Source of the DNA: Cydia pomonella
Taxonomy: Eukaryota; Arthropoda; Insecta; Lepidoptera; Tortricidae
NCBI RefSeq assembly: GCF_033807575.1
Contig: NC_084703.1
Coordinates: 7,502,001-7,566,000 of the forward strand
DNA: 64,000 bases
Direction of reading: 5' to 3'
Part shown: positions 45,701-58,600 of the stretch, one piece after another
Position numbering within the stretch: position 1 is the stretch's first letter
Layout of the letters: the number at the start of each line of letters is the position of its first letter
The notes under the pieces: generated by a model
The model's database searches: none
Told to the model about the DNA's origin: nothing
The model's input: the letters and a program-made list of their open reading frames with translations, nothing else
Position numbers and translations under genes: made by a program

Positions 45701-48631
45701 CGCTTCGACACGCAGTCGAGCCGCAGCGAGCTGTCCGGGTACACGAACAACTCGCCGGCCACGGACACCACCGCCGAGCCGCTGACGACCGTGTGCAGGA
45801 TCGTTGGGGGCGCGTCACCTGTTCACAATAGTTAGGCTCAGCAGTCAGCGCGCACTGCGGTTAATTTCTTTCAGTCTTGCAAGTGCGTGCGCTTATGAAC
45901 CACGCCGTACGTTACACTTTTTGGGATTCCGAAACCGGGAACCGCAAATGAGTAAAGCCGTACACGGTAAATTTAAATGTAACAAGTGCAGCCGTTCTAT
46001 TCATTGAACAGTTTTTAGATCTTCGATCGATTTAATGATTAAAGGCCTGTTCCACAATGTCCAAGTAAAGTATTGGATAGCTAATTAAATCTACCAGTTA
46101 AGCGTATTTGAAACGCCAACGATAACTTTATTTGTCAGTTAAGTGGCATAAAGCTTTTTTCAGGGCTTTATTTGGACATTGTGAAACAGGCCCTAAGTCT
46201 AATTATTTATGTTCTGACTACTGTATGTATGCAATAACTCGTGAGAATGAAGATCATTGTAATAATCAATGTAATACATATAATGCATAATGTTACAAAT
46301 GTTACAAGTATATTCTATAGTTAAAAGAACCTGATTACTATTGAAATATAATTGTTACACCACAAAAAATTATTTTTATTTTAATAAGAATTTAGGTATG
46401 TATATTATAGATAATTTTCATCATGCTATCAGACATTAGATATCTTATATCTGGAATTCTGGACAAGGAACTTCACAATATTATGTTCGTTTGCTTCATC
46501 AAATGATGAAAATATTGTAAGAGGCAGAAAGATGGTGGACGCTTCTATATAGAAGCGTCCACTATTATTATGAATATGAATAAGCAGTAAGTCCAAAAAT
46601 AAAACTACTAATATAGACAAAAGTACGTACTTGTGAAGTTGGTGATAAGCGTAGTGGGCACGCACTCCGGGAAGCGCGGCGCCCAGTCACCGTTTTCGCA
46701 GCGCAGCATGCCATCCCCCTTTATCTTGTACAGCCCGAAGTTGCGACATCGAGCTACTATGGTGGCGCCGTGGGGGAAGTGCGTTTCTTTCTGGAGATAT
46801 AATATGTTGGTGGCTACTAGAATGTGCAATATGCAAAGTACTTAAATTGGCATATTTCCTGTTAAAGATTGCCTAAAATACTTAATAATGTAAGCAGATT
46901 CAGTAATGGTTTTAATAGACACAATTACAGATGTGCAAGTTGCAGAAGGATTTGTAGAGACATTTCTTGAGAACTTGTGGAAACTTTAAAGGACTTAAAA
47001 GAAAATTTGTGAAATTCTCTGTCATTTTGAAATATTTACAAAGTCTGCAAATCAGTAAAAGCAAATCTATGTGAATATATACATACATTTACTCTATGTT
47101 CCAAGGCACAAGACCGCAAAAAATGGAAAACACATGAACAGGCCTGTACCTTACTTTATTTTTTGCCTGTACCTCTTAGATGGTTCGGATGTAATTTTAT
47201 ACTAGATTAAATTTAAATCCTACATTAAGTTGCAAATATTTTATATTTTTTGTTCTGTTACTCGGAAATAAAAAGGCTTTTTATTTTATTTCATTTATTT
47301 TACTCTATGTTCTGTTAATTTTTTACTTCTTTTCCAGGTCTCATATTAAACCATGGTTGTGGGCCATGAGTATACTGGTGCCTTTTTCGAGAATGTTCTC
47401 AGTTTACAAAATTTATAAACTTATATAAACAATTATAGCCATGTCACAAATGATAATAAAATAAACTGAAATTACCTCAATGGTGGTGTTTCTAAAAGAA
47501 ATGGCCAGCAAGGGGTGGTCATTGCGGTAAACACATTCACGGAGAATTGGCTGAAACCGGCCATCTGTAAAAATAAGCATGCTGAATAAATGATATGAAG
47601 AACATGACAACTTAGTGGTTTGTTGATTATATTCCATAATCCTATTCAGTTGTAGTTTACTTACAAGTAACATTTTATACATTTACTATTAGTAGTAGTA
47701 AGTGCAATATTGATATCTAACATAGTGGCACAGGCTGAGTAAAATAAAATGAAAACTAACATAATTATTATATAAAGTTGATTCATGCACTATAAGACAG
47801 ATATTCAACCTGGAGTGCTGGAGCAGAGAGGACCAACCCAGTTGCCATCAATACATTTGATCTTGCAAATTAGTCTCTCATTCAGAGGACCTATCACACC
47901 TGGAAATTTAACCTAAAAAGTATTTCAAAATGTAATTTGATGTATTGTTAGTAAACATACTTCGTTAGTTTTTGTAAATAGTAATGTTAAATGTAAACAT
48001 GAACTAGCATTTTATTTAAACACAAGGCAATTTGAAATGCAGAGTTAGTAATAGTAAATACATTAGTTAATTCAGTAATTAGTAAAATTGGCAAAACAGT
48101 TTAAATGTGTCATACCTCAGATACTTTGGAGAAGTCGGATCTGAATCTTGTTACATTTAGTTTGTCATCATCACTTTTTACATCAGGCAGAGTACATTTA
48201 AAATCATCTGCAAAATAATTCCAAAAACATAATAAATTCTTAGAAAACTTGGCAGAACAGAGAAATTGCATCATCAGAATTCATGTTTATTCTTACACAA
48301 ATCTATTTTATCGACCTAGAATATATTCTCTCTTCAAACTACTATTGCAAGCTGCACATCCTTATTTAACTGGCGGGAATATGCGCATCCTTTCAGGGTC
48401 AAATATATCTAAGAATACATTGTTATTTATAGATTTTACTGGGCATTTCTAGATAAAATAACAATAGGGTAACATATCTTAACAGGCTCAACATATATTA
48501 CAGTAGAATAACATACAAAATGAAATATTGATTTTATACTATTTACCTTCCGAGAATTCAATTTGTACATCTTCGCAATATATTGTTCCTCTGAAAAATA
48601 ATATAAATAGTACAATCATAGAAATAAACAT
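42760..48631 (-). CDS. hig: Hikaru genki-like secreted Sushi/Ig protein, ten exons
   Basis: Hig of Drosophila is a secreted synaptic-cleft matrix protein at cholinergic synapses. Exons on the minus strand: 48547-48631, 48116-48207, 47810-47912, 47476-47564, 46631-46790, 45645-45818, 45131-45265, 43834-43977, 43383-43592 and 42760-43022. All borders are AG/GT, phases match, and the lengths sum to 1455, giving 484 residues. A signal peptide (residues 1-19, MFISMIVLFILFF...YC) is followed by CCP1 (Cys33-Cys89), CCP2 (104-166), an Ig domain (Cys212 to Cys264 in DQYIC), then CCP3 (283-337), CCP4 (342-396) and CCP5 (401-460), and a short tail. Each CCP shows four cysteines and a Trp near the last. 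The Ig domain among CCPs is the hig signature. Drosophila Hig is longer and I see no RGD here, so the exact orthology needs a tree. The first exon may have a non-coding part upstream. Confidence 0.85.
43160..43343 (-). pseudogene. Decayed tandem duplicates of the CCP4 exon end in a hig intron
   Basis: 43230-43343 closely copies the 3' part of the CCP4 exon and its donor (43381-43497), offset by about 150 bp. A shorter, worse copy lies at about 43169-43232. The better copy has a Tyr codon turned into TAG within TGGGGTTAGAGG, one extra G in a G run (a frameshift), and the last CCP cysteine replaced by Tyr (CGCTAC). It cannot be coding but keeps a donor-like CGTGAATG. Confidence 0.75.
44451..44483. 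repeat. Perfect 14-bp-arm hairpin in a hig intron
   Basis: AAAGTCCTAAAGCC and GGCTTTAGGACTTT are exact inverted copies around a five-base loop (ACTAG). Confidence 0.75.
44685..44855 (+). repeat. Diverged interspersed repeat, copy 2 (hig intron)
   Basis: Shares GTGGCTGAAT, CCTTCGATGCCTAAACC and GTTGCACAATGTACTATT with 15778-16040. Confidence 0.4.
46043..46194. repeat. Palindromic MITE, AGGCCTGTTCCACAATGTCC ends (hig intron)
   Basis: AGGCCTGTTCCACAATGTCC and GGACATTGTGAAACAGGCC are inverted ends with one mismatch; the interior is short and AT-rich. Confidence 0.75.
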
Positions 48632-48834
48632 GTTTTAATATTGGCTTTAACTTAAACGAACGAAGAGCTATATCATGATAGTTATTTATTTCGATTTCAA
48701 AATAAAATTAGTTTGTATGCAGCTCAACGATATGTACTTTATATTTGACAACTGAATTTTCTGACATTCATGACAGTATAATGTAGTAATTTTTATACAT
48801 GTATCTCAAATAGCTTGGAGATAAGCGACTGTGA

Positions 48835-48895
48835 CTGTGGAATGAGATAGCAATATCGCTTGCTGCCTCTAACGCATAACTGCGTCCCAGAGTGC
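48835..48895. repeat. Fragment of the GGCTCCTCTACACGATGG MITE family
   Basis: Contains GTGGAATGAGATAGCAATAT and CCTCTAACGCATAACTGCGT, the centre of the element at 32263, without its ends; it runs into GCCTACCGCG-like sequence. Confidence 0.65.
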
Positions 48896-48964
48896 CTACC
48901 GCGAACCACATTCGACGTGTTGTGTCCCTGTCACACTTACGTACGAATTTACAAGTGCTCAGGG

Positions 48965-49083
48965 GGCCTACCGCGAAAACCGATATTCGCAGATTGCGGA
49001 GATCTTTCTCTTTACGTAATTAGAGTGACAGAGGAAAATGCCCGCAATTGACGTACTTCGATTTTCGCGGTTATAGCCCAGAC
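48965..49083. repeat. GGCCTACCG MITE, copy 2
   Basis: Starts GGGGCCTACCGCGAAAACCG and shares GATCTTTCTCTTT, GTAATTAGAGTGAC and GCCCGCAATTGACG with 17131-17259. The right end is altered (GCGGTTATAGCCC). Confidence 0.75.
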
Positions 49084-49145
49084 CTCCTAGTGAGTATTAT
49101 ATTCTTTGGCCCAGACGCTTGGCAAGTTGCGGCACGTATGTAAAC

Positions 49146-49235
49146 AGGGGGCCTACCGCGAAAAATCAAAAAATCCGTCAGAGTAAGAGAGAAAGATTCC
49201 CGCAATTTGCGAATTTCGGTTTTTGCGGTAGGCTC
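49146..49235. repeat. GGCCTACCG MITE, copy 3 (shorter)
   Basis: GGGGCCTACCGCGAAAAATC at the left and GGTTTTTGCGGTAGGCTCCC at the right enclose a deleted middle. Confidence 0.75.
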
Positions 49236-49251
49236 CCAGGCTTTATGGCTC

Positions 49252-49393
49252 CTCTACACGATGGCCCAGCGTAGGTCAGTCCAAGGGACGCATTTATGCG
49301 TTAAAGGGAACAAGTGATATTGCTATCTCATTCCACCGCTTAGCTGCGTCTCTTAGACTGGCCAACGATGGGCCATCGTGTAGAGGAGCCATT
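49252..49393. repeat. GGCTCCTCTACACGATGG MITE, copy 2
   Basis: Full-length copy of the element at 32263-32404, with the interior in the opposite orientation; inverted ends are intact. Confidence 0.85.
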
Positions 49394-49626
49394 ACAGGCG
49401 GCGTACAGTCTACACTACACTCTGAGCCAGATCAATACTCATTATTCTAGACTGGCAACACTATCAAAAAAATGACAGATGATGTTGATGTTATAATGTT
49501 GATGTTTTCCATGTGTTTTCCTCTAAATATCTTTTAACACGTGAGCCGGGAATATAAATCGTAATCAACTTGTTGTGTTGTAAAAGAAAATTCTGGTTGC
49601 TCAATGTTCTGTGCTACAGAGAGATA

Positions 49627-52600
49627 ATGCGGCTTGCAATACAATTTTTGTCAATACTTGTCATTTTCCACTTGTCTTACACTAGCTGCAACGATGTTTC
49701 TAGCGAAAAATGGCCAACAGTAGGCATATCTGTGCTGGTTCGCAATAAAGAACACACATTGCCCTATTTCCTGAGTTGTCTGACGAAATTGGACTATCCA
49801 AAAGACAGGCTGTACATTTGGTAAGTGTTAAACAATCGTTCGAAATTAGGTCACATCATTAAATTTGTGCCACGCGTTTGTTTTTCTATTATTCGCATCT
49901 ACGTATGTAACTCAGAATATTTCCAATTATGTGTTGTTTTACTTTATAAACATTCAGCTATTAATGATGCGAATTGTTGATTGATAGTGAGACCTCTGAC
50001 CTAAAGAAATTATAATAATTAGTTACTGATAAATATAATAAAATTTGGCAATATGAATTTGAAATTTTTTTAAAGATATATTTACCTGTCCATTTAATAA
50101 TTTAATTATGAAGTAATCATAATATTTCTATGCTTAGTATGCAACGAGTCACTCCCTATGTCTGTATGCTTTAATCTTTCAAACTATTCAATATATTTTA
50201 ATGTGGTTTTCTTCTATAGATAGAGTAAGTTACAGTTTTGTGGATTTTGATTGAAATATGGTGATGATTAATATCTACATTGTATCCATACAAAGTCGAG
50301 GCAGGTCACTAATTTAGTAAGTTCAAGTATGTTGAGATCCTATACAATTATTATGAGTAATTGCATGTTAAGCTATTTGCATTTTGTCTTTGCGAAGGTG
50401 TTAAACTATTTGATAAATGCAGCAAAGTTTGTATTGACTGTTTAATTTCTCAACATTAGACATCCTGTCTGGCCTAGTGTGTAGTGACCCTGCCTATGAA
50501 GCTGATGGTCCTGGGTTCGGATCCTGGTAAGGGCATTTATTTGTGTTATGAACACAGATATGTGTTCCTGAGCCATGGGTGTTTTCTATGAATATAAGTA
50601 TGTATTTATATTGTTGACTAGTACCCATAGTATAGTCAGCAATACTATTCACTTAGCACCTTTGCATACAAACTTCTATGCAGGGGGGTACCTTTTCTCT
50701 GCAGCTGACTGTACAAGCTTTGCTTAGTTCGGGGCTAGGGTCTGTGTAAGATTGTCCCCAAATATTTCTTTCTTTGTTTATTAGACAGGAACACTTGCTT
50801 TTAGAATTAAATTTAATTGTAAAGTATTACAAAATAAGCACTTTAATTTCACTTTGTGCTTTTAATCCATTATTAACTTATGCCACTTTTTACATTCAGT
50901 GCATTGATAAAATAAACAGTGTTTCTAATAAATCTCAAATAAAAATGGTGCAAGTTTCTGTTTAGCATATTTTTGGCTTGTTGTTTTAATGGTAGACAAA
51001 CATCCATTTTTATTTTCATACCCTAAGTGTATATTCATTATGGTAATGGCATTTTTTAACAAATGCAATAACATTGTTATATCTTCTCAATCAACCTCTC
51101 CTATAATGACCATCTAATATATAATATAAGAATTTATTGACATATTGCTATAGCTAATCTTTATTAAACATAGGATATACAGTGATTTCAACGAAGATGG
51201 CAGCATAGATATTTTGGAAGAATGGGCTGCTAGGCACAAATCTGACTACAATGATATAATAATAACAGCTAATAAAACTAGTGGGCCTCGTCATGATGAT
51301 GAGAAGAATGCTGTACACTGGAGCCCGAAGCATTTCAAGCATGTTATACGGCTAAGAGAAGAAGCATTGAGTTATGCTAGGAAGAAATGGGCAGATTTCA
51401 TATTTGTAAGTGTAATATTATGTAAATATTTAATATTATAGCTTAGAAGCAGGTAAATCACTAATATGACAATATTCATAAATCCTGTATGTTATAAACA
51501 AAAACGTTACCCACACTCCAGGGTCACAGGTGCAAGCAAGCTAATGTGAACACATGCCAAAACGTCATGGGCAAGCTAATGTGAACCTTGCTTGAAAGTG
51601 TGAAGGTTACTTTGACAGTGTACGTACACCCATATGTGTTCATGGCGATGTGGACACGACTCGTTACGACGCGTTTAATGAAAGAGAAAGTGCCAAAAGT
51701 TTAATGAAAGTTTGGCATTGCAAAAACTAGAAGGAATATTTTACTCTAAACAGTTGAAAAAAGATGCCACTGTAAAACAATAAATTTTGAAAATTTTTGA
51801 AGAATTTACAACAGGCATAGTCTGTGCAAGTACTTTGTAAAAATAAAGAGATTTAGTAGAAGCCTTGCTAAAAATGATCACCAATTTTTTTAGTACTTTC
51901 ATTAACTCAAGACTTTAGTACTACACTGCAAGAAAAACAACAGCGTTATATTCATTGGTTTATACTTTCTAATTTCAGATGTTGGATGCTGATGTGTTCC
52001 TCACTGAAAAGCAGACTCTCAAAAGTCTAGTCAGGAAAGATGTACCAGTGGTGGCCCCCATGCTCATCTCAGATGGCCTCTACTCTAATTTTTGGTTGGA
52101 TATTACTCATTCTTGTTGCATCTTGTTATGTCTGATGCATGACCTCATTCTAAAGGTGCTTATTTCATTTTACCTTAATGTAGATGGGTTTGATTTGAAG
52201 CCCACTGCGACACAGGGCACGTTATTGTTTCATATAGTTTTTTCTTTAATCTATTCTATTCCATTAGCACATTAAAAGAATCTAAACAGAACAAAACCAT
52301 GTGACTCAGTCACTCAGTCAATGAGATGAGATACAACTTTTTGTATCTGTACAATCATATGTATAATGGGCTGAATTACCATACAACATGGTTGTTCGTT
52401 TACATTCTTTTGAGGTCCTAATAGTAAAGACTACTTATATAAGTAAACACTCCATGTGCTAAACAAAAGATACTGTCATCTTACCTATATATTTCACTAG
52501 CTGTTGCACGCGACTTCGTTCGCGTGGATTTTTACATTGTTTGTTATATTTTTACATGAACATTGTGCTTCGAATAATAGCACTTAAGTAATTTGAAAAC

Positions 52601-55600
52601 ATGTGAAATGTATCTGTCACAATGTCTGTCTACTATCCTATCCTATATATTATCCACCCTAGGACCAAGTCCCTATGTCCCGAAGTTTCAAGTCCGTTAC
52701 TCAAAAAAATAATTGTACCGAATAATATAATATTGTGTCATCCTAAATAAAATAAAAATCGTTGCCGGACAAACTTTCAACCCCTATTTCACATACCTTT
52801 GGGATGAATTTTTAAAAACGTTGAAATCACTACACATCAATCTATCTATCTACAAAGATAATCTATCTTTTTACAAAGTTTCACTTTCGTACCTTAAAAT
52901 ACATCCTACCACAACCACATCAGAATAGAAACTCTAAGGGGGTTTCTTCGAGATTCTTTTCTAAATGCTTCCATTTTCTTGTACACATTATAAATGTCCA
53001 CATTTTAGAATCATGTTTATAGGTGAGTCATGTCTTGTTATATAGGGCGGTATATATTTAATACATCGTTTTACGGACAGCCTTTTCACTGCAGCATGCT
53101 ATCAATAAATCATTAATTTGTGAATTTAGTCAATTTTAATCATACATACTTGTATTTGAAACTATTTATACTTACGCGAAGCATGTATTTACCCTTATTC
53201 ATTGCTTTATTATATGCCTGCCAGAACCGTTCTTATCTGAGGTATATAGCCAAGATGAGTCGTTGATAGAAAACGCCAATCGAAGCTTAAATAATATAAT
53301 GTGTATAAATAGTCACGTGACTTGACGTAGCATCTGTCATCCCGGTACATTGTTTCTATTTGGCGTTTGTCGATGTGCGATTGTCATCCTGGTCTCTACG
53401 ATTTAAAAGCGCAGTCTAGTCTAAAAAACGATTACATATTTCAGGTGTGGAATGAATGAGAATTACTATTACGAAAGAACGGAGGACTACAAGCCGATTT
53501 TAACACGAACCGAGGTTGGATGCTTTGATGTTCCTATGGTGCATTCTGCTGTGCTCATATCGCTGCGGCGTGAGGTGTCTGACGTCCTTACCTATGACAA
53601 TACTAAGATAAAGGGCTATGCAGGACCTGAAGATGATATCATAGCGTTTGCCGTCAACGCAAAATATCATGGTACTGTTAAACCTCTTATAATATAGTGG
53701 AATATAGGTATTGTGCTAAATCAAAGAAAACAATAATGTAGTAGAATTACACTCTCTTAAGATGGTTTCATCCATACCATACATATATGAAAATAATAGA
53801 AACAAAATGCTTACAATCAGAAAATAAAGAAAAGAGTGAATGAGAATAAATTATACATAGTTACAACTTGTACAATCACTATAAAATGTATAGTATGAAA
53901 CCACAAAGTAAAAAGTATCTGCAGTCTAAATCTACATTTATAGTCATTTCTCCTTTTGTTAAGAGACACAAATCTAGCCGCCGCCATGTAATAGTTACAT
54001 TCTCATTTTAAAACGAAATTCTAAAACAGGGATTCCCAACCTTTTATCCTACGCGCCTCACCCAATGTTATGCTAAAACTCTTCGCCCCCCCTAGGAGCC
54101 GAGGTGAGAGTTGTTTTGTAAAGTTTTATGAATAAGGGGGTAAATCTAGAGCCGCTCGTTGCGCCCCTATTGGAATCACTTATACGCCCCGCAAGTGGGG
54201 CGCGCCTCACTGGTTGGGAAACCCTGTTCTGTTGAACATTCAATAACGCTGCGGGTTCGTATGACTTTTAGGTTAAGAGTGTCAGAGGATGGTGAATAGT
54301 CAAAAAAAATACGTCTGATAAGTTACTTTTGATGCGGACTGTAAAACATACTTTACAGTACATATGGGGCTACTTTATAGCACTAGTGCGAGAAGTAGCA
54401 TATTATGTTACTGTGTCGAACATTTAAAGGGCCATATGTACTGTAAAACGTTGTACGATACAAGTGCGAAAAATAGGAAATTCGAAACGAGTGGCGATAA
54501 ATTAAAACACGACCGAAGGGAGTGTTTTAAATCGACACGAGTAATGTACTATTTTAGGGTTCCGTAGTCAAGAAAAAAACAATGTGTCCCCCCCCTCTAA
54601 CTTTTGAACCATAGGTCCAAAAAATATGAAAAAAATCGTGGAAGCTCTACAGCTTAAGAAAGACTTTAAATGAAAACTATAGCGGACATGATCAGTTTAG
54701 CTGTTTTTGAGTTATCGCAAAAAGTTTCCCTTTCATAGTAAAAGGACTTCAATTAGGTACTGATTATGCAAATTTGCCTATTTGTTTAACTCGCGTGAAA
54801 GGTACCGTTTCATCCCTTGGTTAACAATTTACTATACTTTAAGCTCCAGTTTAGCTTATTGTGACGGAAGAGTAACTACGGAACCCTACACTGAGCATGG
54901 CCCAACATGCTCTTGGCCGGTTTTTTTATTTACTAATCACTTTGACTTTGACATAAGGTCTAATATTGCTAATTCCATTACTTCCAGACATCAACCTCAC
55001 CGTCTGCAACGACCTCCTATACGGTTTCGTGCCCGTGCCCCTCGAGGATGGCGACGACCTAACCCATGACCAGGAACAACTGCTCAATGTCAAACTGGAA
55101 GCTATCAGCCGAGGCTCGCCTATTCCTCTACTAGATACCTTCAAGTCTTTAATAAAATACCCTAAGCGTTGGAGGTTTGGCTGCGATGAGATATATATGA
55201 TTAACTTGGAGAGACGGACAGAGAGACGGGAGTTGATGGAGATGAGCTTTAAAGAGCTTGGGATGGAGGTTACGAGGGTTAATGCGGTTGATGGAAGGTA
55301 TGTGCTGCTTATTAAATCTTAATTATTAAAAACCTGAAGTTAATAAAAAATACAGTAGAATAACCTAAACAAAACAAAATATGTTAAGGCACTAATGAAA
55401 CATATTTATATATATTGAAAAATGAACTATATTTCCACTCATTTATTATTACACTATATTATAGATGTAAACTTAAAGGTTCGTATACCGTTAGCGCTTG
55501 TGGTTAGTTCTGTACTGAATTGACCCCTTTTGACAGACGTCATTATAATTTCTCATGTACCGTCTCGTACATATTCCCAACCACAAAAAGGTTTATATAA

Positions 55601-58600
55601 ACTAGTTGTTATTGAACTTAACTATCTATTGGTAGAACACACAATTTATATATGCTTGTTCTTATGACAGACCCTTCGCGTTTAACTTAAAACAAATGAT
55701 ACACTTATTTATAACACATTTAACTTCTCTTATACCATTAATGATATGGTATAAGAGAAGAGGTCTCACTCACAATCGAAGTGAAAAGAAGGGGTGTACA
55801 ACTCGGGCATAAATGCTTCATGTTATCCTCGACCTATATCGGTCCTCGCTTACGCTTTGTATAATCTTTGTATTACGTCTTGTATTGCTTTGTATTATTT
55901 ATGCAACCATTGTATCAGAAGGGTAAAAAAAGGCAAGTGGCATGGATTGCAGTGTAAAAGAATACAGTGAAACTTGGTTAGGTGGGACCTGAATAAGTGG
56001 GATACCTTCATAGCTGGGTCTCATTTTGCGGTCTCGACATTTTAGCATGGAATTACCTCTGTAAGTGAGACAAAACAAACCTCTATAACTGGGAATAGTA
56101 CTTTCGATTTTACTGCCACTTTTACCTCTATAATTGAGACAGTGTATGTTACCTCTTTAACTGAGAAAGAATACTTTTGCTGAATTGTTTTTTTAGAATG
56201 TTATAGGAGTTTACCTCTGTATCTGAGTAATCTTCAATCTATAACCTTTCTAACTCTGAGTTTATTGCAGATCAATTTTCGTTTTTTTTTTACGAATTCT
56301 TAGTCTACCCACACATTTCGCATTTGGGGTATTGTGTCTAAACGTTTTCAAATGAAAGTATAAATGATAGACACCAGTAGAGGAGTAGAAAAAATAATTA
56401 ACGATATGCCGTAGTAAAAAAACCGGACAAGTGTGAGTCGGACTCTCCCACTGAGGGTTCCGTAATTTTTAGTATTTGTTGTTATAGCGGCAACAGAAAT
56501 ACATCATCTGTGAAAATGTTAACTGCGTGAGTCTTAGTAATAGGGTCCTGTTTTTACTCTTTGGGTACGGAACCCTATACCCCGATTCATAATTAAATTT
56601 CATCAAATCTACCACGTTGCCAGTAAAATAAAACGTTCCATAAATAGTAAATATATTCAGGCGCGGATACAAGGGGGGGGGGGGGGGGCATAGGGGCAAT
56701 GGCCCCCCCCTAAAACCCTGGCTCTCACATTACTAAATTGAGTAAATTTTATTTTTTACCAAAAATATATGATTTTCTCAAAATGGCCCCCCCCTAAGCC
56801 AAATCTTGTATCCGCGCCTGAATATATTATTGGCGAAAGAATACACGTACGTAAATAATTTACTAATAATTTGAAACACAACATTTAAATGCTTATTTTA
56901 AATAATCAGACTTATTGAAAAAGCAGTCCCATTAATTAATATTGAATTAAAACTATTTTGATGGAGAAATTATCGTTTTGAAATATTAATACTCCAGGTC
57001 TAATCAACATTTGGTATTCCGTTTTAATACAATAACATTATCGGCTTAAGATGTGTGTATTATTAGTAATATTAGTATTATTACTATACCTTAAAACGTA
57101 AATTCGAAAACGACAACTATAGGATAGTGTAATACGACCTTATGGTTACCATGATAGATTTATGGCGGCCATGACACTCACTTGTCGAGTCAAGTTGTTA
57201 CTTCATTCGACATCTGACGTCTGTTACTTATAGTATTTTTCAAACAGAAAGGGTAATCAGAAAATAACAGATGGCATCTCAATACAGTTTTTCGAGATTT
57301 GGCATTTTAAGATTATAAATTGTATGGAAATGACACCTGTCACTGTACCCAGCATATTTTAAAAATACTCTAGTCCTCAACTGAGCAAGGCTTGGTTTCG
57401 GTCACATATTTTAACGTAATTTCTGTATTCCATACAAAAACGGTTTTATTATGTTCGTCACCTTCAATAAGACAATTATATTTTTTATTATTCCAAAAAG
57501 GTTGGTGATATCTGGTCCGTCATAATGACGTTGACAGATGTCATTGTGACAGTGACATTTTTGGTAGATTTGATGGAATTTAATTATGAATTAGGGTATA
57601 AAAATTGTCAACGTATCTTTGACAAAGTACGTTTTACTCCACCATAAAAACTGTTTTCATAGATTTTTGACGTTTATGATGATATTCGTACCACCCTTTG
57701 CCATTGCAAACTCCAGTAGTAGTAGTCTTTGTCATCAGTATCATGGTACAATTTTTTGGGTTCTTTATATAATATCTGTTAATTATGCATTGTTTTGTTT
57801 TACAGAAATCTGGACTTAAATGACTTGAGAGAATATTCTGCCACAGTAATGCCTCACTACATGGATCCATATCATAAAAGGTATTATAATTGAATAGGTG
57901 TGTAATGCTTAATATAATTATAACAAAAACTATCATACATTTGTTATAATGCCATCTGCTTTAGTTTTAACTGTTATACTGTGTTAATTAAAATGAATAA
58001 ATAAAAAAAAAAATAATCTGATACAATCATCATATGATTATATTTCATCATGTATGTGTTTATGTATGATATGATCATTATGTAATGATTATCATACGTT
58101 TCTTTTGTTATATTGTGATTTAATCTAAACTATCATTGATATAATGCCTATTGTAATAAAATTTTGAAGTAGTATATAGACATCTTTTATAATGACTTTT
58201 GTTATATAATATTTTTGTATAACGTAATATTTTATATAATTTTATCAAGTATATGAAATACATATATTGCATAACATATTTTTCATAGTTAATTTAATGA
58301 TAACGTAGAGTTTAACATATGTTTTTATAACAAGTAATACGCAGGTCGTATAACTAAGTACAGATTATCATCCCACCTAACCCAACCTAACCTATTTTTT
58401 CAAGGTTTTTGATTATGCGGGGGCCGCAGTTCAAATCTAACCAAAACCATATTTTTGCGAATTATTTTATTATAAGGGGAGTCGACGTTCTAACCTAACT
58501 GTTTTTTTCTGAATACTCGGTCACGCTTGTTTCTATGTCTTCTATCAAATAAATAAAATAGTTGAGTCATATTTATATGTCTTTCTAGCTATAGATTATA

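Larger units (their letters stand above)
48632..49626. promoter_or_regulatory. Shared upstream region of head-to-head hig and COLGALT genes
   Basis: The two start codons point away from each other across about 1 kb. Both promoters must lie here unless non-coding first exons exist elsewhere. The centre (48835-49396) is filled with fragments of two palindromic MITE families, leaving about 200 bp of unique sequence beside hig and 230 bp beside COLGALT. No clear TATA box was identified. Confidence 0.55.

Noticed and set aside
58375..58395. Interstitial telomeric repeat (CCTAA)n
   Set aside because: Only three to four imperfect units; such short CCTAA runs are common in AT-rich insect repeats.
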